From: Toxotes chatareus
Taxonomy: Eukaryota > Chordata > Actinopteri > Toxotidae
Length of the DNA stretch: 64,000 bases
Reading direction: 5' to 3'
NCBI GenBank assembly: GCA_016801885.1
Contig: CM028884.1
Location: 31,395,577-31,459,576 of the forward strand
The notes under the pieces: model-generated
Told to the model about the DNA's origin: nothing
Databases searched by the model: none
What the model saw: the letters and a program-made list of their open reading frames with translations, nothing else
Program-made: the position numbers and the translations under genes
Part shown: piece by piece, positions 11,909 to 21,434 of the stretch
Position numbering within the stretch: the first letter of the stretch is position 1
How the letters are laid out: every line of letters begins with the position of its first letter

Positions 11909-12849
11909 CTGCAAAACATTGAGGCATTGGTTAGCCCCTTGCTGACAAGAGTTCAAGTGCTCACTGAAGTGTCCTTCCCCATTCAACAGCAGAAATGTGC
12001 ATGTTTGTGTGCGAACACAACCATGCATGAGTCTCAACTTTTACACCTTCCCCCCATACAAGGCAGCCATTCACCCACAACCAAATTCCATAAATACCAA
12101 CACATTCCTATTCATCGAAACCCAGATGAAGAAGAAATATGGTGAAAATTGGCAGAAGCTGTTAGGTACCCACATCCATGTCACCATCTATAAAAAGCAG
12201 TGCTATGTTAGTTCAGAACGGAAGATTTAAAGTTGCCTTAATCCACGTTCCACTAGAGGCTGTCCGTCATGCGTTTAGTTGGTACCAAAGGGTTAGGTTT
12301 GCACTCTTATCTGAGATAGAGAGCCAAATCAGCCTTTTGCACAAGAGATCAACCAGGAGGAAGTTGGTCAGAGTAAAGAGAAACAGTGTTTCCCTTCCAG
12401 TTGTTGAGATAACTGCTGCTCTCCTGGAAGTTTGTTAGTAACCACAGACATCGAAAGAGTTAGTCATCTACTGTGCGGCCACAATAGTGATGTGGCAGAG
12501 CAGGCCCAGTCAATGATCTACCAGTCAGGCTAAACTGTTACTACATCTAGAGTTAAAAAATCTATACTGGCAGAGACAGAAGCTAAATCCAAACAAAAGA
12601 TTTGAAAGAAACTAAATTAAAACAGTGAGTGTAAGGTTTAATGATTAGAAAGCTGGGAATAAATGATTTAAAGCAAAGACAGAACATAGGAAAATTACAA
12701 GAAAACAATGGTAACATGAAAATATGTAAAGTAACATAAATTATGTATGAAAATGTCAACTGGAAAAAGAAAGACTAAATTAAAATCTGCCATGTTATCT
12801 AATAAAAATCCTAAATAGCTGCCATTGTGAGCATTTGCGTCTTAGCATA

Positions 12850-12884
12850 CAGTGGGGCTCCAAAAGTATTTTGGACCCCACTAT
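12850..12884. mobile_element. Possible Tc1/mariner-type terminal inverted repeat remnant
   Basis: Inside a sema6d intron, AGTGGGGCTCCAAAA (12851-12865) faces TTTTGGACCCCACT (12869-12882) across a 3-bp spacer, with a single-base difference, and TA dinucleotides lie just outside both ends. The TACAGTGGGGCTCCAAAAGT start resembles a Tc1/mariner-like terminal repeat. The structure could be a strongly internally deleted MITE or back-to-back ends. It is too short to be sure. Confidence 0.4.
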
Positions 12885-12991
12885 ATCTTAAGCCTATGTG
12901 TGGATTCACATTTGTGTGGCTTTGTGAGAGCTGGGGCAGCTATCAGATCAGGCTCAATGCAGCATGCTGGCTGCCTCCCTGTGGGCCTTAC

Positions 12992-13174
12992 CCTCTTGGC
13001 CCCCTGGGATAGAGTCTAAAGAATGGGAGGTGGCTGGGTCATCCTGCAGCACAAAGCCTGAGCCGTAGAGCTCTGGACCAGGCCCAGAGCTGGGGCTCTG
13101 AGTGGGTATGAGTAGTGGGGGGTGTATGGGCCCACTGGGCTGGACAGTGACTGGCGCTGATGAAAACTCCATGT
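12992..13174 (-). CDS. sema6d: Semaphorin 6D exon 17: extracellular stalk cassette
   Basis: The exon encodes residues 592-653. The acceptor CACTACAG precedes ACATGGAG, and GTAAGG follows GGCCAAGAGG. It begins DMEFSSAPVTVQPSG and contains GFVLQDDPATS, matching the DMEVSSSSV and FVVQDDPNTS stalk blocks of mammalian SEMA6D. The middle is Pro/Ser-rich and diverged, as expected for an unstructured stalk. It is 183 bp with phase 1 at both ends, so it can be skipped in frame, as is known for this part of mammalian SEMA6D transcripts. Confidence 0.93.
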
Positions 13175-13703
13175 CTGTAGTGACAAACAAATTGTTAACA
13201 AACTGTGCAAACGTGGGTAAAGCACACTGTTATCATCCCAGTTAGTAGGCATTGGCAATGTGTAATTTTCAGGGTTAGTGTCCAAACAAATAATGAATAA
13301 ACCTTTTCATAGTTAACCTTTAACCAAATGTTGTGTTTTCACATTCAAAGACCAATGAAAATACATTTTTGATTTTTTGTTTAGACAATTTGGATGGGGA
13401 AAAAAGAGAGGATACTGAGGATCAAAGAGGAGTTGGTACAGTAAGGATGCCAAGGGGTGGTGGTGGGGCATGCAAGAGGGAGGAGGAAGTGATGAATGAA
13501 AAGGAGGAAGTGAATCTGTGCTGAAACAGAGCACCGATGTTGCCTGGTGGATCTGTCATTTGTGACAATGAAAATGAAGCAGGTGACATTAGCATTCAGG
13601 AGGTGTTTGGTACGAAAAGATGAACGGTGGCAGTGGTGGAAAGACAGGGTTGGAGATGCTGAACTCAAGGAAAGAAACCATTTGAGTAAAAGATCAAACT
13701 AAC

Positions 13704-13760
13704 CAGAGGTAGGGTCGCCAAATGATTTGTAATCTGGCGCTGAAGTAGTGCCCAAAAACG
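13704..13760 (-). CDS. sema6d: Semaphorin 6D exon 16: short stalk cassette exon
   Basis: This small 57-bp exon (residues 573-592) was too short to stand out as an open frame. The acceptor ATTCTTTTAG precedes CGTTTTTGGG, and the donor is GTTAGT, a weak non-consensus +3 to +4. It encodes AFLGTTSAPDYKSFGDPTS, which matches the TTPDYKIFGGPTS block of human SEMA6D. Phase 1 at both ends and a length divisible by three make it an in-frame cassette. It continues into DMEFSS of the next exon, as in mammals. Confidence 0.88.
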
Positions 13761-14212
13761 CTAAAAGAATTAAAAGGACAAGAAATCAGTATAAGGGAAT
13801 TCAGAAGTAAAAACTAAAAAAATAATAAAATCCCTAAGAGACACTAAGAGTGCAGTTTACTGGGTTTAACAATAAAGATATAAAGCACTCGCTAACAGTG
13901 TCATTTCTCACTGGAGACACTGGAGGCCCTCTGGTTCTGATCAATACTGAGGTTCAGCGTGGGTCATGTTTAGTTGGTACAAATGAATGGGTGGTCGTTT
14001 TAAAGTAAAATCAGTAAAGGCACATTTTCTGGCCATGAGCTATCTTAAGACCTCAGCCGTTTGCACCAGCTGAGCATGACCCTTGACTGTACATGTCCAT
14101 GTTTCTGCCTCTCAAGCAGCATTAGTTACAGGTGGCCATGTACTGTATGTAGATGTGTGTGTTAATACTGCACATAGACTTATGTAGGGGCAAGTTACTG
14201 AGTGGTTACTGG

Positions 14213-14330
14213 TGTGAGTGTGCAGGCTCATGGTGTGTGTGGAGATGAGTTTGTGTTTCATTTGTGTTGTGTGTTTGTGTGAGTGTGTGTGTTAGTGTGT
14301 GTGTGTGTGTGCATCTCTGTGTGCGTATGT
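14213..14330. repeat. TG/CA-rich microsatellite
   Basis: GTGTGTGT stretches, longest at 14296-14311. In the sema6d transcript this reads as a CA-rich tract starting about 45 nt past the exon 15 donor. Confidence 0.85.
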
Positions 14331-14374
14331 ATGCATCTGAAGATAGATGGCATGGTATGAGATGAAATTCGTAC

Positions 14375-14433
14375 CCTGACAGTCTCCGAGGTGGCCAGTG
14401 TTTCCAAATTCAACATCCTGCTCATATCCAGTC
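14375..14433 (-). CDS. sema6d: Semaphorin 6D exon 15: end of PSI domain
   Basis: The exon encodes residues 553-573. The acceptor TCTTTTCAG precedes GACTGG; the donor GTACGA follows TGTCAGG. It reads TGYEQDVEFGNTGHLGDCQ against mammalian EGYEQDTEFGNTAHLGDC, and the final Cys (about 571) closes the PSI cysteine knot. It ends in phase 1, and can therefore join directly to exon 16, 17 or 18. Confidence 0.95.
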
Positions 14434-14564
14434 CTGAAAAGAGGGAGAAAAGGAGACAGATAAACAGAGAGATTAATTTTAAAAAACTGCAAAAAAAATC
14501 TTGTTATATCATTTTCTCATCTGTAATATTTGCACTTCATTTTGCAGCTGGGGCTTGAACTTAC

Positions 14565-14642
14565 AAAACACCAGGCTGTATCCTCTCACAGGCTCCATGT
14601 GGTTTCCAGCCACAATAAGGATCTCTTGATGCAATGCAGGAC
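14565..14642 (-). CDS. sema6d: Semaphorin 6D exon 14: PSI domain core
   Basis: The exon encodes residues 527-553. The donor is GTAAGTTC and the acceptor is GGCCCCAG, preceded by a GU-repeat tract rather than a plain pyrimidine tract. It contains SCIASRDPYCGWKPHGACER, with the family signature RDPYCGW of plexin-semaphorin-integrin domains and three of the PSI cysteines. Length and phase match the mammalian gene. Confidence 0.96.
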
Positions 14643-14646
14643 CTGG

Positions 14647-14687
14647 GGCCACACACAGACACAGACAGACACAGACACACACACACC
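14647..14687. repeat. CA/CAGA-rich tract beside exon 14
   Basis: The plus strand reads CACACAGACACAGACAGACA and so on. On the transcript strand it is a GU-rich tract ending directly before the exon 14 acceptor, where it stands in for the polypyrimidine tract. TDP-43 and CELF-class proteins are known to bind such UG tracts; whether they do so here is not shown. Confidence 0.75.
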
Positions 14688-14892
14688 ATTAGAACAACAG
14701 GTTTAATCATTCTGGAAAGTGCAGTATAATAATTTGTGACTGACTGAACATTAACCTCAAGGAATAAGGTGAAGCTGTTATCATTCCCTTTATGACATTT
14801 ACTGAAAAACAAAACAATAAAGTCACAAGCTTATGACCGACGGCACCAAGCACATTTTAACCCCCATCGTGCATGTTTAGCACGTAACTTAC

Positions 14893-15033
14893 TTGTGGCA
14901 GGAAGAATGCCTTTCACAGCGACTCAGGGGAATACGAATCACACAGCTTGAAAAGGCGACATACAGGCTATGTGTGTCTTTGTCCACATGCAGCGAGAGG
15001 ACACGCTTGTCATCCTCACGGTTAGACAGGCAC
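14893..15033 (-). CDS. sema6d: Semaphorin 6D exon 13: last Sema blade and PSI start
   Basis: The exon encodes residues 480-527. The acceptor CCCTTTCCAG precedes GTGCCTG, and GTAAGT follows TGCCACAA. It contains DKDTHSLYVAFSSCVIRIPL followed by SRCERHSSCHK, matching HALYVAFSSCIIRIPLSRCERYGSC in mammals. The Cys at about 519 and 525 open the PSI domain, so the Sema/PSI boundary lies within this exon. Confidence 0.96.
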
Positions 15034-15376
15034 CTGGAAAGGGAAGAGAGAAACATGATCAGAGGTTTATCAGATAAGTCTGTCTACTGTTTCAGTCTCA
15101 GCAGATTTAATCACTTGCTAGGTGGAGAAGTCACATAAAGCTTTTTTGCACAGTTTAACAGGATTTTAACCTCTGACACACGGCAGGGTGCAAGTTCACA
15201 ACCATGAATAAGCACAAAACAATGTACTGTCCATGCACAAAAAACAAACAGGCACTGTCATCTGTGCCAGGAAGCTTCACTTTTAGAGTTGCTGACTCCT
15301 CAGCCAGAAGGCAGACAGGGAAGAGAAAAAGGGAACAGAGTTAGACAGAGGGGGTAAAAAGTGTGTCTGTCCCTAC

Positions 15377-15550
15377 TTGGCCCTGTTGAAGACGTCTATC
15401 TCCTCTAGAAGCAGGCTGTCATTCAGGGACATGGAGGTGGTCTTGGCCAAAACCTTAAGGACAACACCTGACTCAGCCCCAATGAACACCACTGTGTAGT
15501 TCTTGTTGGGCCCTGCTTCATTGTCCACAGCCAGCGCTGTCAGCCTGTAT
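15377..15550 (-). CDS. sema6d: Semaphorin 6D exon 12: Sema domain
   Basis: The exon encodes residues 422-480. The acceptor TGTGTGAAG precedes ATACAGGCTG; the donor is GTAGGG after GGCCAA. It encodes YRLTALAVDNEAGPNKNYTV, then VFIGAESGVVLKVLAKTTS and a LEEIDVFN block, collinear with mammalian SEMA6D. It holds an N-glycosylation sequon (NYT) and a second candidate (NDS). The split AA|G lysine codon joins cleanly to exon 13. Confidence 0.95.
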
Positions 15551-15951
15551 CTTCACACACAGCAGAGAGGCATATGTTACACACAGTAGGGGTTATCCCA
15601 TTCTAGATAGGGGTTTTGAATACATAAATCACTTTGGCTTTTAAGTAACTAAAGGTCAAACATTGATTTTTTTTTTAACTTTATTTAATTTTGCATCAAC
15701 ATCCTCACTATTTTCCTACAGTGGGCATACTGCAGGTATACTGTATGATTAACTCTTCAGCCATCGTGTACAGCTCTATTTCTGCAAAGTTCTCTTAGAG
15801 CTGCTTGTGATTAAATGCTGATACAATGCGGGAAATTTGGAATATTTTGTTAAATGAAAAAAATGGGCTTTGTTGAAAAATATATGTATATTCCTCAAAG
15901 TAAGGCATTTGGAAAAACATCAGTTCCAAGACTCAACTCTTCTCCATTTAC

Positions 15952-16107
15952 CTCACACGTGTCTTGGTGAACCATGGCTCATCCCCAATGGAAGGCACAG
16001 CTGTGTCCATGAGCGGGTGGGACTTGATGAACTGCAGGGTATCATCCGGGAACTCGATGGAGCTCTTAAAGGACGCAGCTGGACCATGACCTGCACAGCA
16101 CCCGGGT
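15952..16107 (-). CDS. sema6d: Semaphorin 6D exon 11: Sema domain
   Basis: The exon encodes residues 370-422. The acceptor CATCCTAG precedes ACCCGGG, and GTAAAT follows CGTGTGAG. The start is PGCCAGHGPAASFKSSIEFP, followed by FIKSHPLMDTAVPSI and DEPWFTKTRVR, nearly unchanged from mammalian SEMA6D. The paired cysteines in PGCC are conserved in class 6 semaphorins. Confidence 0.96.
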
Positions 16108-16787
16108 CTAGGATGGAGGGTGCACATACACACAGACAGAGGGCAAAAGGTCAAAGATCACCCTATACGATCACACACCAGAGAGTAATAATGACGTGCA
16201 TTGAAATGGATGGAAAGTGCAACAAGAGGGTGGGGGAGAGGAGCAGGTGCTTATTAGGATCACAAAAAGGCCTCAGCTGGAAACATAAAATATACATATG
16301 CATGGTTATCCTCCATCAATGATTTACTGGGGTAATGAAGTGCTTCGTGGACTTTGTGTTTTGGACACAGGGCAGGCCTACAAATATATGTGCTGACTGT
16401 AAACAGGTTAAATATGCAACGCGTCTAATTATGTCAAATGAATTATTTAATCATCAGCAGATGGTGAATGTGTGTGCTGGGTCAAAGCTAATAACCTGGT
16501 CCCTTACTAGTGAAAAAGATTTGATTTCATTGAGTTTAACCTGGACAAAGAAGGTTTAAAAAAAGGGGGGAGAATGACAGGTGGTAAACAGCTGCTGAGT
16601 CAGATGCCACCTGCTCAAAGAAAGCTAGAGCGAGCCATGTTTGAAAATCCGAATTTATAGATTAAAGGTCTTTTCTCATTTGGAGTTCTTTTCCTTCTTG
16701 GCTCAGTATACTTTAGAGGGTTTTGAAGTAGAAAAATTTTTATGATTTCTTTTTTTTTTTTGAGGAACAGAAATGTTAAATCCTTAC

Positions 16788-16919
16788 CGAGGTTTGGGCA
16801 ACTTTTCCTCTGGATATGGAGTCCACACAGAGTCAGGAGTCTTCTGCTCTTTGAAGCGGCCCCAGAATACTTTCTCTATGTCAGCCATGGAGAAGGCACA
16901 CACTGCTGACCCTGGGATA
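16788..16919 (-). CDS. sema6d: Semaphorin 6D exon 10: Sema domain
   Basis: The exon encodes residues 326-370. The acceptor TTCTCCACAG precedes TATCCCAGG, and GTAAGG follows AACCTCG. It contains IPGSAVCAFSMADIEKVFWG followed by RFKEQKTPDSVWT and KPR. SAVC.F....I..VF.G.FKEQ is a widely conserved Sema-domain block. A poly-T tract lies about 30-50 nt downstream of the donor on the plus strand (16749-16760). Confidence 0.96.
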
Positions 16920-17020
16920 CTGTGGAGAAATATACCAACATGATGTCCAAGTTTATCCTCTAAACTTATTTCTGTCCACTGCATCAGTTAATTCAAAAAC
17001 TAACCCCAGCCATGGCTCAC

Positions 17021-17238
17021 CTGTTCATCTGTGTGGTAAACACACCCACCACAGAGGGAACCCCGTTGATGTTGATGATGTCAGTAATGGACTGAAGCAC
17101 ATCAAAGTAAAAGAAGGACTCCCCTGGCACAGAGCAGTTCAGCCTCGCCTTCACAAAAGATGTCCAGTGCTTCTCCAGAACCCGCTGTGACCCCCCAACA
17201 TCATTCTTACAGATCCGGGCCACACGAGAATACACAAC
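17021..17238 (-). CDS. sema6d: Semaphorin 6D exon 9: Sema domain, largest Sema exon
   Basis: The exon encodes residues 254-326 in 218 bp. The acceptor CTTCTGGCAG precedes GTTGTGTATTC, and GTGAGC follows ATGAACAG. It contains VYSRVARICKNDVGGSQRVL, EKHWTSFVKARLNCSVPG, FFYFDVLQSITDI and VVGVFTTQMN. RVARICK.D.GG and WTSF.KARLNC are hallmark semaphorin motifs. NCS is a conserved N-glycosylation sequon. Confidence 0.97.
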
Positions 17239-18030
17239 CTGCCAGAAGCAGAGGTTTAAGAGAGGACAGAGGCGGGTAGAAGAGGAGGGCAGTTGAGTGA
17301 ACGTCACTAAAAACACTTCAACATGCTGAATAATGCATCTCTCCATCCTGTCGCAGCTCGGCACAGGCGACTTAACAAATGCACACTCTCATCTTTAACT
17401 TTGTGTGTGGAAATTGTTCCCCCTGACTGGAGCAAACATTTAAAAAAAACACACTCAATGGCCTTAACTAGCCTAATGCAGCACTGTGTGAATAAGTGTT
17501 TTAACTGCACATATCGCCATGGCTCAGAGTATAAGTGTGTGAAGCAGTTGGCTTAGACAGTTTTAATAATTTACCAATGCAAACCTCCATCAGAGGCCAG
17601 GTGTCACCCCAGCATTAGTAGGGTTGAAATATTTATTAGCTGGTGGCTGATGGAGGATGCTGGCTTCATGCAGTTCGGCCAGACCAGCTCAGAGATGAGG
17701 CATGGTCAAATCTGAAGTTGGCCTCAAACACAGAACATCCTAATGCCCTCAGTGAGTGTGTGTCTTCGGGAGAGACAGACACACAGCGTGCAATCTCCGG
17801 GAGACAAATCCGCTCACAGTGTAATGGTTTTACATTAGCAAAACCTTCCCAGCAAACACTGGCTGTTGAAATTTCTTGTGTATTCTAATGTGATGTGCTG
17901 TCATTGCCTGAATGAGCAGAAATGCATGCACTGAGGGAGGTGTAAGCCTTTTTTTTTTTTAATAAAGACCTGCATCCTGTATCTGCATGGAACATGTAAT
18001 TCATTACAAACGGCAGGTGCACTGTCTTAC

Positions 18031-18119
18031 CTTGCCCAGATTGCTGTGCTCCACTGCAATCTCTCGGTAGAAAAAGTACACATAATTCCCATACTCTGCT
18101 GCATGCAGGAAATGAGGTT
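18031..18119 (-). CDS. sema6d: Semaphorin 6D exon 8: Sema domain
   Basis: The exon encodes residues 224-253. The acceptor GTCTCTCCCTCAG precedes AACCTCATT, and GTAAGA follows CTGGGCAAG. It reads PHFLHAAEYGNYVYFFYREI and then AVEHSNLGK, matching mammalian PHFLHAIEYGNYVYFFFREIAVEHNNLGK. YVYFFYRE is a canonical Sema beta-propeller strand. Confidence 0.96.
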
Positions 18120-18448
18120 CTGAGGGAGAGACAGAGGCAAGAGAGTTGAAGTGTATTTCTGCACCGTCACCACCACTGTGCACGTTGAATATTTCAGGGA
18201 TTTGTACAAGGCTGTATATGACTGGGGGTGACCTAGATTGCCGGGGAGAGAACAGGCCATATCCCCAGCTTGGCAAGGTGGGAGTGCTCTGTATATCTCC
18301 AAAAACAGCTCTGACAGTCATGTACATCCATACACCATGCAAAGGCACCACAGGAATTTAGATAGGTGGCAGGTAGACACTTGTATTTCCAGGAAAGCAA
18401 GGTGAGACAGAAATAAAGACTGAGAGCGATGGAGAAATATTCGCTTAC

Positions 18449-18568
18449 CTTTCAGCCATTTGGAATCATATTTGATAGTCCTCAAGGCTGATCCATCACC
18501 CATACTACGATAGATGACAGAATCACTGGCCTGGAAGTCAGCTACAGTGGCAGAATACAGCTTCCCTT
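18449..18568 (-). CDS. sema6d: Semaphorin 6D exon 7: Sema domain
   Basis: The exon encodes residues 184-224. The acceptor GTTTTTAG precedes AAGGGAAGC, and GTAAGC follows GCTGAAAG. It contains GKLYSATVADFQASDSVIYR, SMGDGSALRTIKYDSKWLK, almost identical to mammalian SEMA6D. The split glutamate codons at both ends (G|AA) restore the reading frame. Confidence 0.96.
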
Positions 18569-18798
18569 CTAAAAACAAAACAACAAGGAGCACAGTCACC
18601 AAAAACTAGGGTACACTGCTCTTCAATGCTTTGTTGTTTCTCTCCTTTTATAAGGCTTAATTGGCTGGGTTGTTTTTGCTGCAGGCACAGTTTTACTGTG
18701 GCAAAGATACAGAGGTGATAATGAGAGCATAAGCAGGAACACATTACGTCTTCTTCAGCAAGACTATGTGTGTGGGCGGGTGTGTGTTTGACCCTTAC

Positions 18799-18889
18799 CA
18801 GCGAAAAGGGCAACGTTGGTTTGCTTGGAGTCAAATGGGCACCGTGCCAACCCATTGATCTCTTCACCATCTAACTCTAGGTTATCCAG
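18799..18889 (-). CDS. sema6d: Semaphorin 6D exon 6: Sema domain
   Basis: The exon encodes residues 154-184. The acceptor TCCCTTCAG precedes CTGGATAAC, and GTAAGG follows TTCGCTG. It encodes LDNLELDGEEINGLARCPFD and then SKQTNVALFA. G.ARCPFD..Q.NVALF is a strongly conserved semaphorin block. Confidence 0.96.
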
Positions 18890-19129
18890 CTGAAGGGAAC
18901 ACAACAATCACCCACACATTAAAAGATGGTTTGTCAAGGGACACCATGAAAATGAACACACACTGAAACACCAGAAGAAACTGAAATAAAGGGTGTGTTA
19001 CCTAAATTAATTGAAAAACAAAAAACGAAATTTCGTGTGTGTGTGTGCCCTCGAGCACATCAAACATGCAAAACATGCAAACGCTGCCTTGTGAAAGTGG
19101 CATAGCAGGCTGCAGCACTGGATACTGAC

Positions 19130-19231
19130 CCTGTAGTATCTGCACATGGGGTTGAAGCCATTGGTGCCACAGATGAATACCAGATCATCGTTTCTGGGAA
19201 CCAGCACTTTGATAAAGTTGTGGCACTCGTC
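19130..19231 (-). CDS. sema6d: Semaphorin 6D exon 5: Sema domain
   Basis: The exon encodes residues 120-153 as exactly 34 codons, phase 0 at both ends. The acceptor CTGTTTTCAG precedes GACGAGTGC, and GTCAGT follows TACTACAGG. It contains DECHNFIKVLVPRNDDLVFI followed by CGTNGFNPMCRYYR. The CGTN.F.P.C motif is diagnostic of Sema domains. Confidence 0.97.
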
Positions 19232-19357
19232 CTGAAAACAGACACACAGCATGGGACAGCGTTTTGAGAGGCAGCCAGTTTCTTTGCTCACAATCTCCGT
19301 CCGTGTGGTGGAACATAAAATAGAAGGTCTGAGGTGGATGATTTTTTTAATACGTAC

Positions 19358-19420
19358 TCTGTGTTTTCCCTTGACGGCACACATCTGCCTGTCAGCTTGG
19401 CCCGATCGCCACGTTAGCTT
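19358..19420 (-). CDS. sema6d: Semaphorin 6D exon 4: Sema domain
   Basis: This 63-bp exon (residues 99-119) has the acceptor CTTTTTACAG before AAGCTAACG and the donor GTACGT after CACAGA. It encodes KLTWRSGQADRQMCAVKGKH, then R, compared with mammalian KLTWRSRQQDRENCAMKGKHK. The conserved Cys pairs within the Sema domain. Phase 0 at both ends. Confidence 0.95.
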
Positions 19421-19632
19421 CTGTAAAAAGCAACATGGAGCATTAGACACATGCACGACACATTAATTGCACACATACACTCTTGCTCACGCATACACAC
19501 GCACACATAGTTCTTCCTTTTTCACTCTCTCATTTTACAGCCTGTCCAGTTTGTGATGAATGGCTCTGTATTTTCTACTGAGCCCTTTTAGTGTTTGTAG
19601 ATTGAGAGAGCAGCTTGTAGTGAGAATCTTAC

Positions 19633-19693
19633 CCGGTAAGGAATGATCTCATTCCTGTAGGATTCTCTCAGACTGACGAGGTACACCTGATCT
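19633..19693 (-). CDS. sema6d: Semaphorin 6D exon 3: Sema domain
   Basis: This 61-bp exon (residues 78-98) has the acceptor CTGTCCACAG before AGATCAGG and the donor GTAAGA after TTACCGG. It encodes RDQVYLVSLRESYRNEIIPY plus R. RDQVY.V.L is the conserved first-blade strand. The codon split with exon 2 (AG|A) gives the conserved Arg of AGRDQVY. The C-terminal half of the exon differs from mammals. Confidence 0.93.
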
Positions 19694-20535
19694 CTGTGGA
19701 CAGATAACAACAAAACACACAGCTCATTGACAAAGCACAACCAGGAATACACTTATAAAACATTTGCTTTTTCTGTTTTGAAAATAAAAAGCTGATGATT
19801 TTCAACACATCCTCTGTGTGGTTTAACTATTTCTTGTTTTTTTTTTTACATTCCTAGACGATCTGGTGCATAATCAGCAGCTCATTTACACTGTTTTCCA
19901 ATGTTTGATATTTATTTGGCATTATGAAAGTATTTTCTGAGCTGTACCTGTCATTAAAGGACTTTATTTACCGATTTCCAGTGGGAAACAAATTTTGGTT
20001 TAAATCTTCTCCTTTTCAAAACCTGAGTAGTTTTGCCTTGCAGAGTTAATGCACTGAATTTTGTTTATTATGCAACTACCTGTTTTATCGACCCACAGAG
20101 AAGAATATTTTGCTCCACTTTCTGTAAACACATGTGACTACCCCAAACTAGCAAAAGGAGGATCCACTTGACAACAGTGATACATGTGGTGGTGATTGCA
20201 GGGGCCCTAGAGCTTGGAGTTTTATACTGCAGATGTCGAGGTGATTTCTTGCTACAATATTAGTGCTGGCCGTCAGATTAATCCCAGTGCCCATAAATAC
20301 CAAAAAAGACATGTAAAGATGCCAAGAAATCCCTGACAGAGCGTCAGGCCGGGATGATAGACGCTTTTCCTGAATCAATACTGGCCATATACATCAGATG
20401 CAGGCCTAGAAGCCACAGATCCAATAACACTAAGAGCTTTTTACCCCTCCCCACATACACCACTGTTTACCTGCCAAGGAGTGACTGAGTATATTGGTGT
20501 GGGGGATGTGTGAAAGAGAGAGAGGGGGAGGGATA

Positions 20536-20579
20536 GACACACACACATATACACTACGTATATGTGTGTGTGTGTGTGT
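20536..20579. repeat. CA/TG palindrome: 16-bp hairpin beside exon 2 donor
   Basis: ACACACACACATATAC and GTATATGTGTGTGTGT form a perfect 16-bp stem (20537-20552 with 20558-20573) around a 5-nt loop. The whole palindrome starts within about 10 nt of the sema6d exon 2 5' splice site on the transcript strand. Confidence 0.9.
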
Positions 20580-20587
20580 CAGTTTAC

Positions 20588-20699
20588 CTGCCAGCAATGA
20601 ACAGAGTGTCCTGTATCTTGGTCATCAGCTGAAAGTCGAGGCGATGCTGTGACTCGTTGCCAGAGGGCCTGCCTCTGAACACAGGGTACCTCCGTGAAA
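20588..20699 (-). CDS. sema6d: Semaphorin 6D exon 2: start of Sema domain
   Basis: The exon encodes residues 41-78 (112 bp). The acceptor TATCTTCACAG precedes TTTCACGG, and GTAAAC follows GCTGGCAG. It encodes FSRRYPVFRGRPSGNESQHR, then LDFQLMTKIQDTLFIAG, matching mammalian YPVFRGRPSGNESQHRLDFQLMLKIRDTLYIAGR. NES is a conserved N-glycosylation site. Confidence 0.96.
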
Positions 20700-21272
20700 C
20701 TGTGAAGATATCACACACGTACTATTAATGGGAAACTCCAGGCAGAAGCAGACACTGTTGGACGGAAAAAGGCACATTCACTTCTTGCTACATTTAACAT
20801 AAACTGTACTGATTAGACACGCTGTGTATGTGCTTTATACCAATCATCTTGCAATTATTAGTAATGAAGCAGTGGAAACATCTACTGTAACATTCTGTAT
20901 AATTATATCTGTGTGTCATTGTGTTGTTTGTGTGTTAGATAATGGCTGCCTATGTCAGCATATCTCTCTGTTCTCCCAGTACATCACAGAGATGAAAATG
21001 AAATCCACTTAAAGCTGCAACTGACTATAGAGCAGATTGATTTTATTACTATGGATATGGCAAGCTAGTGTCTAAACTGCTGACGTGACCATAAGTAGGC
21101 GGCTGCCGGTGTTTGTCTTTATTCTATGTGTTTTATGCCTGATAACATAGAAGCTTGTGTGAGAAGATGTGCATATTAAGGATAGCTGTTGACTTTTTTT
21201 CAGTAATGTCACAGTAATTGTAATCTCGACCCTCTACGTCTCTGCTGAGTGCATTTGTGTGCGTGTACTCAC

Positions 21273-21393
21273 AGTGTGCGTCAATGACATCAAGGGGTAT
21301 GATGTCCTCGGGGAAGCTGACTGCGAGGAGAGTGCGTGAGGCTGTCAGCAGCAGCAGCAGCTCACTGAGCAGAAGCGCAGCTCTCTGGCCCAT
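21273..21393 (-). CDS. sema6d: Semaphorin 6D exon 1 (coding): start and signal peptide
   Basis: The exon encodes residues 1-40 plus one base. The start ATG lies in GCAGCCATGG, a good Kozak context (G at -3 and +4). The start is MGQRAALLLSELLLLLTASR, a basic n-region followed by a Leu-rich core, typical of a cleaved signal peptide. Cleavage is likely before AVSFPED or close by. AVSFPEDIIPLDVIDAH aligns with mammalian AVSFPEDDEPLNTVDYH. The donor is GTGAGT. The exon also carries 41 bp of 5' UTR (21394-21434). Confidence 0.95.
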
Positions 21394-21434
21394 GGCTGCT
21401 CACAGACGACACTTCACACTAGCGGAGTTGTTAC
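21394..21434 (-). other. sema6d 5' UTR part of the first coding exon
   Basis: The acceptor TGTGTTTACAG precedes GTAACAACTCCG on the minus strand, with a pyrimidine-containing run upstream, so an upstream non-coding exon is expected. The sequence just after the AG (GTAAC) also resembles a donor, so the exact border is not certain. Confidence 0.6.

Noticed and set aside
15870..16322. 150-codon plus-strand frame
   Set aside because: It overlaps sema6d exon 11 in antisense and runs across its splice sites; no domain is visible.
18538..18870. 110-codon minus-strand frame
   Set aside because: It runs from exon 6 through intron 6 into exon 7 in a frame that does not match the semaphorin reading frame.
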